A DNA stretch of 64,000 nt, taken from contig BPJD01000001.1 of NCBI GenBank assembly GCA_026004435.1, forward strand, positions 124,001-188,000. Reading direction: 5' to 3'. The notes beneath the pieces were generated by a model. The model did not search any database and was not told the origin of the DNA. It saw only the letters and a program-made list of their open reading frames with translations. This document shows positions 1 to 10,400 of the stretch, piece after piece. Both the position numbers and the translations under genes were made by a program. The first letter of the stretch is position 1; the number at the start of each line of letters is the position of its first letter. This stretch comes from Patescibacteria group bacterium. GTDB lineage: Bacteria > Patescibacteriota > Microgenomatia > UBA1406 > GWC2-37-13.

Positions 1-31
1 ATGACTCAAAGTTAATTTCACGGGATTAGTT

Positions 32-715
32 TTACAAAAACAGATAAAGATAAAAAATTATTGTTATAATTAAACCTCCTGTAAAAACAAATTTAGCTAA
101 TTTTCTGTTTAAATACTCTGTGACTCTAAATATAAGTAAGAAAATGCAAAGTATAAAAATAATAAAGCTTAGGTCAGGCAGTGAGCTGTGAGTTGTCATC
201 CAGATTTTCCATTTTGAGATATTCTTAAGCAGAAAGTGAATTATAACTAAAATAAACACAGTTCTTACTCCTCGATACTGAATCTTCCACCAAAGACTTC
301 GAGGCAGTTTGGCAATAATCTTTTCAAAAGACAATATAAATAGTATGGTTAAAATAAGTATTGCAGTAATTGCGGCATAAAAACTGGGATTAAAGGTTTG
401 AAAGTATCTGTTTAAGTTATAGTAATTAGGCAAAAATGACAAAAAAGTATGGATAACAGCAAAAATAAAGCCTGATATGCCAATCTCCTTTCTAAAGGAT
501 ACCAGTATGTCCGGCCAGTTGTAAAGTCTGCTTAAAGGTCCGATGAACAAAACAGTGATTATAAGAAGTAAAGCTGTATTAGCCACAGCTTTGTTGATAA
601 TGTATAAATTCAGAGTATTTTTTTGCAAAAATAGATAGAGAAGGCAGAGAAAGAAAAAATTCACGCCTAAAAAAAATCCAAACAAATACTCTAAAAATGT
701 TTTTTTATCCTGCAT
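32..715 (-). CDS. Ferric-reductase-like membrane protein (MsrQ/YedZ-type)
   Basis: This is a 227-residue protein with about six hydrophobic segments and almost no soluble part. Histidines lie within two membrane segments (AVIHTFLSFL near residue 87 and LVIIHFLLK near 160), as expected for haem-binding helices of the ferric reductase-like/MsrQ family. In that family the protein carries electrons through the membrane to a partner. No MsrP-like partner is visible. It is transcribed divergently from the secreted protein starting at 802. The fold assignment is reasonable but the substrate is unknown. Confidence 0.55.
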   Translation of the reverse strand: MQDKKTFLEYLFGFFLGVNFFFLCLLYLFLQKNTLNLYIINKAVANTALLLIITVLFIGPLSRLYNWPDILVSFRKEIGISGFIFAVIHTFLSFLPNYYNLNRYFQTFNPSFYAAITAILILTILFILSFEKIIAKLPRSLWWKIQYRGVRTVFILVIIHFLLKNISKWKIWMTTHSSLPDLSFIIFILCIFLLIFRVTEYLNRKLAKFVFTGGLIITIIFYLYLFL

Positions 716-801
716 ATTTAGATCTTAAATACTTAATCTTAAAAAGTAAAGCAGTATTTAAATTGCTTACCTTTTGGTTTAAATGCTGTACAATTATAGT
801 T

Positions 802-2031
802 ATGACAAAAGAAAAAATTATCAACTATATAAAGGTTGGTCTGATTTTAAGTTTGTCTTTGGTTTTGGTGCTTGTTTTAAATCGTTTTTTTATTGGCGAT
901 ACTCCTTATCTAAACAAACCTGCTGTTGTAGCAATGATTGTAAAGACTCAAGGCTTGTTGTCTTCGATTGCTGATTTAGTATTACAATCTGAGGTTGATA
1001 CTGATAAAACCTCAGATAACTTAATCAGCCGAAATAATAAAGGCATTACTTGGCAGGAGCCTAAATTAAAGCCAACTGCTGTTATCTCAGATCTTAAGAC
1101 GAATACTGCAGAAATCAGGCCTAATGATTATTTAACTCAGTCAGAGTCTGATGGCAATTTAGATCAAACTAATAGAGTTGACCAGACTCAGACTAATAGA
1201 GTTGACCAGACTGAAACTAACAGAGTTGACCAGACTCAAACTAATAGAGTTGACCACAACTATGAATCTGATATTGTTGCTAATGATTATGGCAATGATT
1301 CAGTTGAAAATGAAACTTCACAAGTTAATCAGGAGACATCATTTTCAAGTTTTAGTTGTTCTAATCTTCCAGAAAAAAAATTTTCGCTTTTGTCTGCCAA
1401 TTACGAACCTGATAACTTTCCCTTAAGCGGCGATTTAAAATCAAATCCAGATGTTAATCTTTATTTGCGCGGCTTTGAGCCTAATAATGAAGCAAAGGAG
1501 CTGATTGACAGAACGCATAATTATGGTTTAGACTATATTGATCCTCCTCAGATCAGTACTGTGTTTAAGGATAAACAGCCTCAGATTGCAAATACTTATC
1601 ATATCTTTGAGTGGGATTTTAACAAAAAAAAATCTTTAGCTCCTCTAATAGCTACTCCAAACTTTAAGGTTCATATGTTAGGTCTTAAAGCAGTCCCGGG
1701 TGATAAGATCTATGCTCCTTATACCGGCAGATCAATCGGCAGTGGAAAAGCATACTTGGTTTTGTTTGCGGATTCAAATAATATTTTACTGACAAACTCA
1801 AGAGCAAATGCCTTAAACAGCGGGTATCTTGTTTATTTTTTAGATATCTGCGTTTATCCAAGCTTGGTCAATCTTTATAATTCTGCTGATTCTTCCGGCA
1901 GAACATCTTTGCCTGCCTTAGCAGTTGGTGAAGAGTTTGCTGTTTCAAGAACAAATGAGGTTAAGATCGTTGTCAGGGACTCTATGTCGTTTATGGATAT
2001 TCGTTCTAGGCAAGACTGGTGGAGAAAGTAA
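802..2031 (+). CDS. Secreted/anchored repeat protein, unknown function
   Basis: I start this gene at ATG 802 rather than at an upstream codon (697). A -10 box TACAAT (789-794) ends 7 nt before 802, and the N-terminus from 802 (MTKEKIINYIK, then a strong hydrophobic helix) is a good membrane anchor. The protein is 409 residues long. After the anchor comes a low-complexity Asp/Asn/Thr-rich linker with four TNRVDQT-type repeats. A compact C-terminal domain of about 200 residues follows (KAVPGDKIYAPYTG; a Trp-rich end). I do not recognise the domain. It is probably exported. Confidence 0.7.
   Translation: MTKEKIINYIKVGLILSLSLVLVLVLNRFFIGDTPYLNKPAVVAMIVKTQGLLSSIADLVLQSEVDTDKTSDNLISRNNKGITWQEPKLKPTAVISDLKTNTAEIRPNDYLTQSESDGNLDQTNRVDQTQTNRVDQTETNRVDQTQTNRVDHNYESDIVANDYGNDSVENETSQVNQETSFSSFSCSNLPEKKFSLLSANYEPDNFPLSGDLKSNPDVNLYLRGFEPNNEAKELIDRTHNYGLDYIDPPQISTVFKDKQPQIANTYHIFEWDFNKKKSLAPLIATPNFKVHMLGLKAVPGDKIYAPYTGRSIGSGKAYLVLFADSNNILLTNSRANALNSGYLVYFLDICVYPSLVNLYNSADSSGRTSLPALAVGEEFAVSRTNEVKIVVRDSMSFMDIRSRQDWWRK
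1168..1257 (+). repeat. 24-bp coding tandem repeat, about 3.75 units
   Basis: The unit begins ACTAATAGAGTTGACCAGAC and is repeated at 1168, 1192, 1216 and 1240 (the last one partial), with one or two base changes per unit. It is in frame and encodes TNRVDQTQ-type octapeptides in the linker of the protein starting at 802. Copy number could vary by slippage. Confidence 0.9.
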
Positions 2032-2700
2032 TCAGATTAATTTTTTGGATTTAAAACTTAGAAAAGTTGTTTGCGTAAAAATAATATGATCAAGCAGATC
2101 TATGCCAAGTATTTCTCCTGCAGATTTAAGTTTCTGGGTAACTGCAATATCTTCTTCTGATGGCGTTGGATCACCTGATGGATGGTTATGTCCAATGATA
2201 ACTGAGGTGCAAAGGTATCTTAATGCTGGTTCAAATACTTCACGCGGATGGGCCAAACTCTGATTGATTGTTCCAATTGTAATAATCTCGGTTTTTATGA
2301 GTTTACTTTTAGCATTAAGGTATAGTCCGATTAGGTGTTCTTTATTAAAATTAACAATATTTTTCATAACTTTATATGCATCATTGGCTGAGTTGATATA
2401 AACTTCATCTGGCTTTGGTTGTTGATAGACTCTTTTACCCAGTTCTAAGGCTGATTTTATCTGAGAGGCTTTGGTTAGTCCAATGCCTTCAATGTTAGCT
2501 AACTCAGATACTGAAACTTGTTCAAGCTGTGTTAGCTTGTATCTTTTTAAAATTAGTTTTGCCAGCTCTATAGCACTTTTCGCTTTTGTTCCTGTTCTTA
2601 AAATTATTGCTAACAATTCATAGTCTTTGAGGTTTTCTCCGCCTTTCTCTACCAATTTTTCTCTAGGTCTTTGAAATTTAGGCAGATTTTTTATCTTCAT
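2032..2700 (-). CDS. radC: RadC-family JAB/MPN-domain protein
   Basis: This is a 222-residue protein of the RadC (UPF0758) family. It has an N-terminal helix-hairpin-helix-like region (NIEGIGLTKASQI, near residue 70) and a C-terminal JAMM metal-binding motif (IGHNHPSGDPTPSEED, near residue 165). The family was named for DNA repair, but its biochemical role is unsettled. I chose ATG 2700 instead of an in-frame codon at 2718: on the minus strand a TATAAT box ends 7 nt before 2700, and MKIKNLPKFQRPREKL is the usual family N-terminus. It ends tail-to-tail with the gene ending at 2031. Confidence 0.9.
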   Translation of the reverse strand: MKIKNLPKFQRPREKLVEKGGENLKDYELLAIILRTGTKAKSAIELAKLILKRYKLTQLEQVSVSELANIEGIGLTKASQIKSALELGKRVYQQPKPDEVYINSANDAYKVMKNIVNFNKEHLIGLYLNAKSKLIKTEIITIGTINQSLAHPREVFEPALRYLCTSVIIGHNHPSGDPTPSEEDIAVTQKLKSAGEILGIDLLDHIIFTQTTFLSFKSKKLI

Positions 2701-2911
2701 AGACTTTATTATAAACATCTTTTTTTGTTTTATGCTGATATTTGCAGTGATATGTTAATCGGTTTTTTCCCAAAGTCTTTTCTCTTTTTTATAAATAAAC
2801 CTTACAAATTCATTAAATTCTTGTCTGTACTGGTTAAGTTTAATTTTTTTTCTTTTCTGGTATAGATGTGTTGTAGTTGAGAACCTGGAGCTATGAGTTG
2901 AAAACTAATCT

Positions 2912-3208
2912 CTAAATCAAAACAATTAATTTTTGATCATAGCCAGTCTTTATTGATTTATAAAACTGCTCAAGGTAATCAGCCATTCTTTTTAAGTCAG
3001 GCTTAAGTGAGTTTGCCAAACTATCCTTAACCTTGTTAATTTGCTGGTATAAATAATCAATGTTTTTGTCAAGTGTTTTTTTGCCGATCTTATTAATTTT
3101 TTGATTTAGCTTAGTTAGTTGTTTCTCAAGCTTTTGATTTTGGTCGTTGGCTTTGGCCCAAACTGAATCCAAGGAGAGATATAGCCGTAAGTTAGATGTC
3201 CCTGACAA
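2912..3208 (-). CDS. Small coiled-coil-like hypothetical protein, possibly truncated
   Basis: This is a 98-residue, Lys/Gln/Asn-rich, probably helical protein (KLEKQLTKLNQKINKIGKK) with no recognised domain. The frame is open a little upstream of the first start codon and is then lost close to the IS remnant beginning at 3278. It may therefore be the 3' part of a longer gene cut by that insertion. Expression is unproven. Confidence 0.35.
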   Translation of the reverse strand: MSGTSNLRLYLSLDSVWAKANDQNQKLEKQLTKLNQKINKIGKKTLDKNIDYLYQQINKVKDSLANSLKPDLKRMADYLEQFYKSIKTGYDQKLIVLI

Positions 3209-3277
3209 GATTGAGTTGTAGTAAACCCTAGCATATTAAAGATTACGACTGAGTCTAGAATTCCAGCATCAATTCTT

Positions 3278-4084
3278 TGTATAGGTTACATACATATGGC
3301 ACTTTTGAGGGTAATTTTTAAGTATGTAATCTATTGGTGATATATTGCCTAAACTTTTGTGAACTCTTTTGGTCTTATACCAGATAAGATAATCAATAGC
3401 TCTTTATTGAATTCATCTAAAGAGATTAAAATACTATCTTCTTTTAAATCTACAAACTCCTCTTGAAGAGTTCTGTTTGCTCTCTTTACATATGAGTTTA
3501 TCTTTGGACATCTAGGATATGAGTACAGGTGTTTTATTCCTTTGTTCTTTAGATATCTGTCAAACTCTCCTTCAAACTAACTCCCGTTATCTGTTTGAAC
3601 TGTATGTATTCCTTCTTTAAAAGGATATACTAACTCCAACTTCTTAAAAAACTCTAAAGAAATCCTGCTTGTTAACCTTGTATATGCCAAACAGAACTGA
3701 AATCTTGTGTTTATATCAACAGCAGTTATGATATATAGCTTTATTCCATATACAAATCTTATTATGGTATCTATCTTTATATATCCTGCTGATTTTATTT
3801 TTGGACTTTTTCTTATCTTGTTTTTGTATTTAATCTTTCTGCTTGTCTATTTTTTTGCAGGATTATGATAAAATCTTCCCTTTCAGTAGTAGAAAAGATT
3901 CTATCTTCTTATCAACTTACCTATGGTTGATAATAGATCTTTCATAATTCGCTTATTATACAAAGGGGTACCATACCATACATGCTTGAGTCTTATTCGA
4001 ACACCGATTGATCCTTTCACTTTCTTTTACTTTTCTCCCTCTTTCTTAATACCTTAAAGTGCCATATGTTTCGTAACTTTTTCA
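3278..4084 (-). mobile_element. Decayed IS481/IS3-like insertion sequence with 33-bp inverted repeats
   Basis: The ends are imperfect 33-bp inverted repeats with TG...CA termini. Both contain ATATGGCACTTT and GTTAC at the same spacing (3278-3310 and 4052-4084). On the minus strand, pieces of a DDE integrase can be read: AVDINTRF (first Asp), VQTDNGS (second Asp), and RANRTLQEEFVD with the catalytic Glu region. A stop replaces the residue after TDNGS (TAG, 3577-3579), and further stops and shifts are present, so it cannot be autonomous. No target duplication is visible at the present ends. A second end fragment lies at 33038-33198. Confidence 0.75.
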
Positions 4085-4089
4085 GAAAA

Positions 4090-4192
4090 TGTATAAGTGG
4101 TGTACATCGGGAACACTCTCATTAGCTTATAATTTTCATTATTCAACTCAACTGGTAATTGATAATTAAGTGATTGCCTAAATCTTATAAGT
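4090..4192 (-). mobile_element. Terminal fragment of the 485-bp repeat element
   Basis: About 100 bp match the TGTATAAGT end of the elements at 29065, 41075 and 55224 (for example the shared stretch AACACTCTCATTAGC and then GATAATTAAGTGATTG). The copy stops near 4192. It lies 5 bp (GAAAA) from the end of the IS remnant 3278-4084, so two related elements are packed together. Confidence 0.7.
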
Positions 4193-4330
4193 GGGAAGAT
4201 TTTCTAAAGAAGAGAGTTTTTACCTGATTTTTCATATCTGAATCTCTACTTGTAGAAAGTAACAAACGCTATTTTTTTTTTGCTATAATTAGTCTTGTGT
4301 TAAGTGCTCCTTTATTATACAATCCTCTCT

Positions 4331-4942
4331 ATGAAAAAAGCTTTAAATCAAGAAGTTAGTCTCAATCAAGAAATTGAAATAAGGGCTATTCTTAATGATA
4401 AACAAAGAAATATTCTAGAAAAAAAACTTTCTAATATGGGGGTCGAACTTAAAGAAAGAGTGAACATTTTTGATGTATATCTTTGTCCGGTAAGAGTTCA
4501 ATCATTTCAAGAAATTGAGATGCAAAAAGTGGGTTCTTTTATTTTACGTATTCGCAAGCAAATTGCCAATGAACAAACACAGGTAACGGTTAACACTAAA
4601 ATTATTACCAGCGAAGGCGACCACAATTCGTGGGAAGAACATGAAATCAAAATTTCTTCTTTTGATGAAGCGGTGGCAATCTTTCAAGCTATTGGGTTTA
4701 AAATATTTTTCACTCTGGAAAAAGAACGAGTTACTTATCAAGTCGCTGATATGACCGTATGTCTTGAAGATATTGCTGATTTTGGGCCGGTAATTGAGGT
4801 TGAGGTAATGGCAAACAAATCAAAAAGCCAACAGGCGAAACAAAAAATCAAAGCTTTCTTGAAGAATATTGGTATTAATGATGAGCAAATTGTTACAAAA
4901 AGTGTTACGAATATACTAATGCAAGAACGAGCAAAATTTTAA
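4331..4942 (+). CDS. CYTH-domain protein (CyaB/thiamine-triphosphatase-like)
   Basis: This 203-residue protein matches the CYTH fold: an N-terminal ExExR-type motif (EIEIRAIL), later Arg/Lys-rich strands (FILRIRKQ), and a C-terminal acidic strand (EDIADFGPVIEVEV). Such enzymes act on triphosphates such as ThTP, ATP or polyphosphate with divalent metal. The start at 4331 is set by TTGTGT (4295-4300), 17 bp, TACAAT (4318-4323) and then 7 nt to ATG, a leaderless arrangement. It converges with the kinase gene ending at 4950. The specific substrate cannot be read from sequence. Confidence 0.75.
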   Translation: MKKALNQEVSLNQEIEIRAILNDKQRNILEKKLSNMGVELKERVNIFDVYLCPVRVQSFQEIEMQKVGSFILRIRKQIANEQTQVTVNTKIITSEGDHNSWEEHEIKISSFDEAVAIFQAIGFKIFFTLEKERVTYQVADMTVCLEDIADFGPVIEVEVMANKSKSQQAKQKIKAFLKNIGINDEQIVTKSVTNILMQERAKF

Positions 4943-4949
4943 CTTTCTT

Positions 4950-5570
4950 TTATCGTTCTTTGTCTCGGCGTGGATGTATTTCTTGATTGTATTCAGCATC
5001 CCTTTGGATTCTACTTTGAATTTCACGTCTCAAAACCAAAAGTACCTTATCTAATTTACCTTCATTATTGATTAATATGTAAGGAATTCCCAGTTCCTGG
5101 TAAATATTAAAGATTTTAGTAGAAATCAGTTTATAGAACTGAATAAGTTCCTCGACCTGTGATGGTTGAATCCTCTCTGAAATTCTCTGTTTGAATGTTT
5201 GCCAAGATATTTGAACAAAAACAGCAACTGGGTCGAAAAATACTAATTGTCTCCTTAAAGCATCTTTGTATTGTGCGATGAGCTCAGGACTTCTCGCGGC
5301 CAGATAGCGAATATTTCCGATATGCCATGTTTCAATTAATGGGATGCGTTCTTCAGCCAAGAGAAATTCGTCTCGTGCAAGTTCGCGCCTCATCACCTCT
5401 CGGTCAAAATCTTCACCCGATTCCAAACAGTTGTAATTAACTTCTTTTCGAAGTTCTCCACCAACTTCAGGATAAAATATATATGTCTCAGGATCCTGCA
5501 AGGCAAGATTTTTTGCCAAAGTCGTTTTGCCAGCGCCATGTATGCTGTTAAATACGATTATTTTCTTCAT
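4950..5570 (-). CDS. P-loop nucleoside/nucleotide kinase-like protein
   Basis: This is a 206-residue AAA/NMP-kinase-like protein. The Walker A motif is near the N-terminus (NSIHGAGKTTLA, residues 8-19), and Arg-rich lid-like segments follow (EVMRRELARDEF; RRQLVFF). The family phosphorylates (deoxy)nucleosides, nucleotides or related small molecules. Only 2 nt upstream lies the stop codon of a gene fragment that looks like the C-terminus of a similar kinase, so the two were probably a tandem pair. Confidence 0.65.
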   Translation of the reverse strand: MKKIIVFNSIHGAGKTTLAKNLALQDPETYIFYPEVGGELRKEVNYNCLESGEDFDREVMRRELARDEFLLAEERIPLIETWHIGNIRYLAARSPELIAQYKDALRRQLVFFDPVAVFVQISWQTFKQRISERIQPSQVEELIQFYKLISTKIFNIYQELGIPYILINNEGKLDKVLLVLRREIQSRIQRDAEYNQEIHPRRDKER

Positions 5571-5572
5571 AA

Positions 5573-5742
5573 TTACTTTCTTTCTTGTCCTCTATTAATT
5601 TGTCCTTCTGGATAAAGATCCCACTCATAGAGGAAATTTATCAATTTATCCTTGAGTTCAGCCACAGTTGTTCCATCATTGACAATTGAAAAATTGGCCA
5701 TAGCAAGACATTCATTATTTTTTTGAGTAAAATCTAAGAATT
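5573..5742 (-). pseudogene. C-terminal fragment of a kinase-like gene
   Basis: The open frame reads ...ANFSIVNDGTTVAELKD...LYEWDLYPEGQINR and stops 2 nt before the kinase start at 5570. The style (a conserved IVNDGTT strand and a short C-terminal helix) resembles the end of P-loop kinases. The 5' part is missing: at about 5742 the sequence switches to a plus-strand TPR fragment, which marks a deletion or recombination junction. Confidence 0.5.
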
Positions 5743-5859
5743 ATGCTGGCAAAGAGTTATCAACAGCTTAATGATATGCAGAATGCCAGAGCTGTCTATG
5801 AGCAGATTTTGCAAAAAGATCCAGATAATGCTGAAGCAAAGTCTTTTCTTCAACAGTAA
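5743..5859 (+). pseudogene. TPR-motif fragment (38 aa)
   Basis: The frame reads MLAKSYQQLNDMQNARAVYE then QILQKDPDNAEAKSFLQQ and a stop, a near-perfect tetratricopeptide unit (final DPDNAEA turn). It is the 3' tail of a TPR protein whose body is missing. The join to the opposing kinase fragment at 5742 points to a genomic rearrangement. Intergenic DNA from 5860 to 5999 holds only promoter-like AT-rich sequence. Confidence 0.5.
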
Positions 5860-5999
5860 GGTTTGGTCTTAGGTTTGTTTAATCAGTTTAATTTAGAGTT
5901 AAATCTATTTATAACAGTACTTAATTTTCAGCCTTCCTTCACTTGATTATTAAAAACATATGGTAAAATAGTAACCTATAGAATTTTTATATATAAAAT

Positions 6000-7454
6000 A
6001 TGAATAGTTTTAGGAATCAAGTTTTAAATAGCATAACTAAGTTTTACTCAGTACTTATGATTAAGTCTAAGACACTATTGAAAAAAAGCCCTTTGTTGTT
6101 TTTGTTAATCATAAACAGCTTGCTTGTTTTAGCAATTATTTTAGGTAATTTAGTTGCTCAAGAGGCTGGTTCAGAACCTAGACCAGCGGAAAAGATCAAA
6201 GAAGTTGAGATCTATAGAGTTGGTGTTTCTGCCAAGGTCAAGGTTAAGGCTAAAGTTGAAAAGGACTCTAGTGTATTAATAACAGCTCTAACCTCTGGGA
6301 TAGTTAAATCAGTTGAGGTGTCTGAGGGAGATAAAGTACTTAAAGATAAAGTTTTGGCAAGATTGGCAAGCAACTACTGGGGAGCAAATGCAAATTATCT
6401 GCAGAGCAAGATTGCCAAGACTCAGCTTGAGACTACAAAAACTAACTATGAAGCTCAAAAACAGGTAATTGAAAAAAATAAAGAACTTGTTAAGTTGGGT
6501 CAGGATAACAGAGAGAACAAAGAAAAAATTTTAAAAGAAAGTATTGACAGAACTAAAGAGCTAATTAGTTTAAATGAAGATATTATTGCAACCTTAGACA
6601 ATTACCTTAACAACTATCAGGCAACTAATAGTGCTGGTATTAATGAGTCTTTGATTCTTTCAACTAAACAATTAAAATCACAGTATCTTTCTGTCAATAA
6701 TCAGCTAAAGGCTAGTCTATCTGACCTTGAGTATAGTGTTGAGAATAATACTTCAGATAAAATTGCTCAGTTAAATGATGAGATTGTCTTACGACAGCTT
6801 CAGCAGCAGGAAAAAACTTTGGAACTTCAGTTAAAATTAGCTGAGTTGCAGTATAAGCTGGCAAAGATCCAGGAATCATTAATGTATCCTTCAGCAATTT
6901 TTGAAGGAGTAATAGAAAAAGTCTATATTAAGCCAGGACAAACTGTTGCGGCCGGTTCTCCTTTGTTTTTGTTAAATGCTTACAACAATAAAGAAACTAA
7001 GGTGATTGCGTATGTATCTGAGTCATTAGCAAGCAATTTGTCTATTCAGGATCAAGCTAGATTATATTTTTCGGATAATTCTTATCTTGATTTGTCGCCT
7101 TATTATATTTCAAGCACAGCAGTTGACGGTAATCTTTATACTGTTTATTTTAAACTGCCTGGTCAGTACTTAAGCAAGGTTTCAGATAAACAGCAGATTG
7201 AGGTTGAGTTAACAGTTAAGTTTGCAGACTCTAGTTCTATTGTGCCTGTAATTCCTTTGGAAGCTGTTTATCTTTATAATGACAGATCTTATATTTTAGT
7301 TGTTGGTAATGACAATAGAGTTAAAGAAGTTGAGGTTAAATTAGGCAGGGTTATTGGTGGTTATGTTGCTGTTGAGTCGGGTATAGATCGTTCTGCTTTA
7401 GTTGTTTTAACTAGAAACGCAGTTGCTGGAGATAAGGTTAAGTTTGCTGATTAG
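6000..7454 (+). CDS. Efflux membrane fusion protein (HlyD/AcrA-type adaptor)
   Basis: This 484-residue protein has one N-terminal membrane helix (LLFLLIINSLLVLAIILGNL, residues about 31-50). A first half-lipoyl strand follows (ITALTSGIVKSVEVSEGDKV), then a long coiled coil (about 130-290) and the second half-lipoyl strand (FEGVIEKVYIKPGQTVAAGS). A beta-barrel and membrane-proximal region (PLEAVYLYNDRSYILVV) end it. In RND systems the adaptor contacts the pump. The stop is 8 nt before the RND gene, so they form one operon. A TATATA box ends 6 nt before ATG 6000. Confidence 0.85.
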   Translation: MNSFRNQVLNSITKFYSVLMIKSKTLLKKSPLLFLLIINSLLVLAIILGNLVAQEAGSEPRPAEKIKEVEIYRVGVSAKVKVKAKVEKDSSVLITALTSGIVKSVEVSEGDKVLKDKVLARLASNYWGANANYLQSKIAKTQLETTKTNYEAQKQVIEKNKELVKLGQDNRENKEKILKESIDRTKELISLNEDIIATLDNYLNNYQATNSAGINESLILSTKQLKSQYLSVNNQLKASLSDLEYSVENNTSDKIAQLNDEIVLRQLQQQEKTLELQLKLAELQYKLAKIQESLMYPSAIFEGVIEKVYIKPGQTVAAGSPLFLLNAYNNKETKVIAYVSESLASNLSIQDQARLYFSDNSYLDLSPYYISSTAVDGNLYTVYFKLPGQYLSKVSDKQQIEVELTVKFADSSSIVPVIPLEAVYLYNDRSYILVVGNDNRVKEVEVKLGRVIGGYVAVESGIDRSALVVLTRNAVAGDKVKFAD

Positions 7455-7462
7455 GTCTTCTT

Positions 7463-10400
7463 ATGGAAATAAATAGTTATCTTAAAAAACTAAAGTTTAA
7501 TCCTGATTTAGAAAATAGAGTCTATGCTAAATATTTGAAGAATTTTAGGATAACAATACTAATAATTTTATCTATTTTAATCTTTGGGTTGGTAAATATT
7601 TTTAATATACCCCGTAGGCTTAACCCTGAGGTAGATTTGCCTATTGTAACAATCTCAACATTTTATCCGGGAGCCAGCGCTTCTGAGGTTGAAACTCTTG
7701 TTACAGATCCTTTGGAAAAAGCTGTAAAAGGTCTTGCCAATATTGACACTTTACTCTCAAACTCCAGTGAAGGCAGATCAATAATCACAATTCAATTTAC
7801 CAGCAAAGTTGAGTCAAAAACAGCAGAAGATGAGGTTTCCTCTGCTGTGGCAAAGGTTACAGATCTTCCAGAAGGAGCCAGTCAGCCGCTTGTGCAGTCA
7901 ATTGACTTTGAGAATGAACCAATTTGGATTTTTGCTATTTATTCTAATAACTTTGCATCATTACAAAATTTAGCTGAAGAACTCAAAATTAAGTTAGAGG
8001 ATCAGCCGTATATTGACTCAGTGATATTATCTGGTGTTGGAGAAAATATTGTTACCATCAAATTATCTCCTGAAAAAATAGAAGAGAATAAGATAAATTT
8101 AGTTTTACTGCAGTCGTTATTAAAGGAGCAGTTAAACTCTTTTCCTGTAGGCAAGGTACAAGGAGGTAGGTATGAGTATAGTTTATCTTTAGCCAAGTCT
8201 GCTATTGATCTTAATGATTTAAGAAATCTTGCTGTAAGAACTGGATCAGGTCAAGTAATTACTCTTTCAGATATTGCAGAGATTTATATTCAAGACAGTA
8301 ATTTTAATTCTGCTTATTATGCTGATCCGTCAACAAAACCTTCACCCGCTGTTCAGTTTCAGGTTTTTCGGAATAAAAACTATGATATTGATTATGTTGA
8401 TAAACAATCTAAAAATCTAGTGTTGGAGTTTTTAAAGCCATATAATAATACTTATAAAATATCAAATATTGAAAACTCAGCTGAGTTAATAGAGGAACAG
8501 TTTTCAGAGTTGTTTAGGGAGTCTTTAAGTACAGTAGCTTTGGTTTTTACTGTATTGCTGATATTTTTGGGCATAAAACAAGCCTTAATTGCGGTACTAA
8601 CAATTCCATTAACCTTTTTATCTGCAATAGGCCTTATAAATATTTTTGGCTTATCATTAAATTTCTTAACCTTATTTGCGTTTTTATTAACATTGGGTTT
8701 GTTAATAGATGATACTATAGTTGTTGTAACAGCAATGACAAGATATTTTAACACAGGTAAATTTACACCTTATCAGACTGGAGTTTTAGTTTGGAGAGAT
8801 TTTTTTATCCCTCTTTGGTCTACCACAGCAACAACTATTTGGTCGTTTGTGCCTCTGCTGTTGGCCACAGGCATAATCGGAGAGTTTATTAAGCCTATAC
8901 CTATTGTTGTAACCTTAACAATGCTTTCATCAACCTCTATAGCTGTTTTAGTTACTTTGCCTTTAATGATTGTTGTATTTAATTACAAACAAATACCTTA
9001 TAGAGTTATTGTGTTGTTAAAAATAATTGGTTTATTGGCTGTACTTTTTCTCTTTTATTTTGTTTTTACAATCAATAGATTCTGGGCTTTAGCTTATTTG
9101 TTGTTTGTTATCCAGTTATACTTTGTGTTTGTTAACAGATTAGATCTTAAAAATAAAAAGAACTTTGTTTACTTTAACAAAATAACAAGTGTTATAAAGT
9201 ATTTAATTAATAAATTCTCTACAGGTATTGTTAATATTGAAGGAGTTTCATTAAGGTACAGACAGTTGCTGGTTAATATACTTGACAACGAAAAGTATGG
9301 CAGACAAATTCTTGCGTTTTTATTTATATTTTCAGTCATATCATACTTGCTGTTGCCGTTTGGTCTTTTAAAAACAGAGTTTTTTCCAAAAACAGACAGC
9401 AATATTATCTATGTTTCCTTAACTTTTCCAGCAGGTTATAAGACTGATCAGATGTTAAGTTTAAGTCTGCAGATTGCAGAAGATATTAGACAGATTTCAG
9501 ATATTAAGAGTTTAAGTATTGATCCTCAGATAGGATTAAATGAAAGATTAAACAGAACTAGTAGCCTTAACTCAGTTCTTTTTACCATTAATATTGGTAG
9601 TGAAAATCAAAGAAAAAGGCAGTCCTTTGAAATCTCAGAAGAGATAAGAAACAAGCTATCTAAGTACAGCAGTCAGGTAGAATATGTTGTGCAGGAGCTT
9701 TCAGGCGGTCCTCCTGCAGGAGCAGATATTCAGATCTCAATTTTAGGCGAGGATTATAAAGTTATTAATCAGATAGCAAATCAAGCTTTGACTTTTTTAA
9801 AAAATGATCCTGATATTACTCTGGCTGAGACCTCATATAAAGTTGGTAATGGACAGCTTGTTTTTGAGCCTGATTATAATGTGATGTCAGAGTATGGGCT
9901 AACCAAGCAAGATATTTATGCAATACTTAGTCTTTATTTTCAGGGAGTTAAGTTAATAGAGTCTGTTTTGCAAAATCAAGATGAGTATGAGTTCAGACTT
10001 TTTTTAAAAGATGAGCCTGACTTGACAACTTTATCTGAGTTGAAGATTAATACAAGCGCTGGAAGTTTTACTCTTGGATCCTTAGGCAAGTTTATTTATC
10101 AAGAAAACCCTATAAACTTAGAGCACGAAGACAGTAAGCGAAAAGTTACAGTATTTGCGTATGTTAAAAAAGGAGTCTCATCGGTTGAAAAAAATACACA
10201 ACTTATAACCTACTTAAACAAGTTGGAACTTCCCAGCGGTTATAGTATTAAAACAGGAGGAGTAAATCAAGAAAACCAAAGATCTGTTCAGTCAATTTTA
10301 CAGGCAATGTTGGCAGCCTTTATTCTTATTTTGGCAACTATGATTTTAGTGTTTAATTCATTTAGGCAAGCGTTTCTGGTTATAGTAAATATACCGCTTT

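Noticed and set aside
1168-1257. CRISPR-like array
   Set aside because: The repeats are contiguous 24-bp coding units without spacers.
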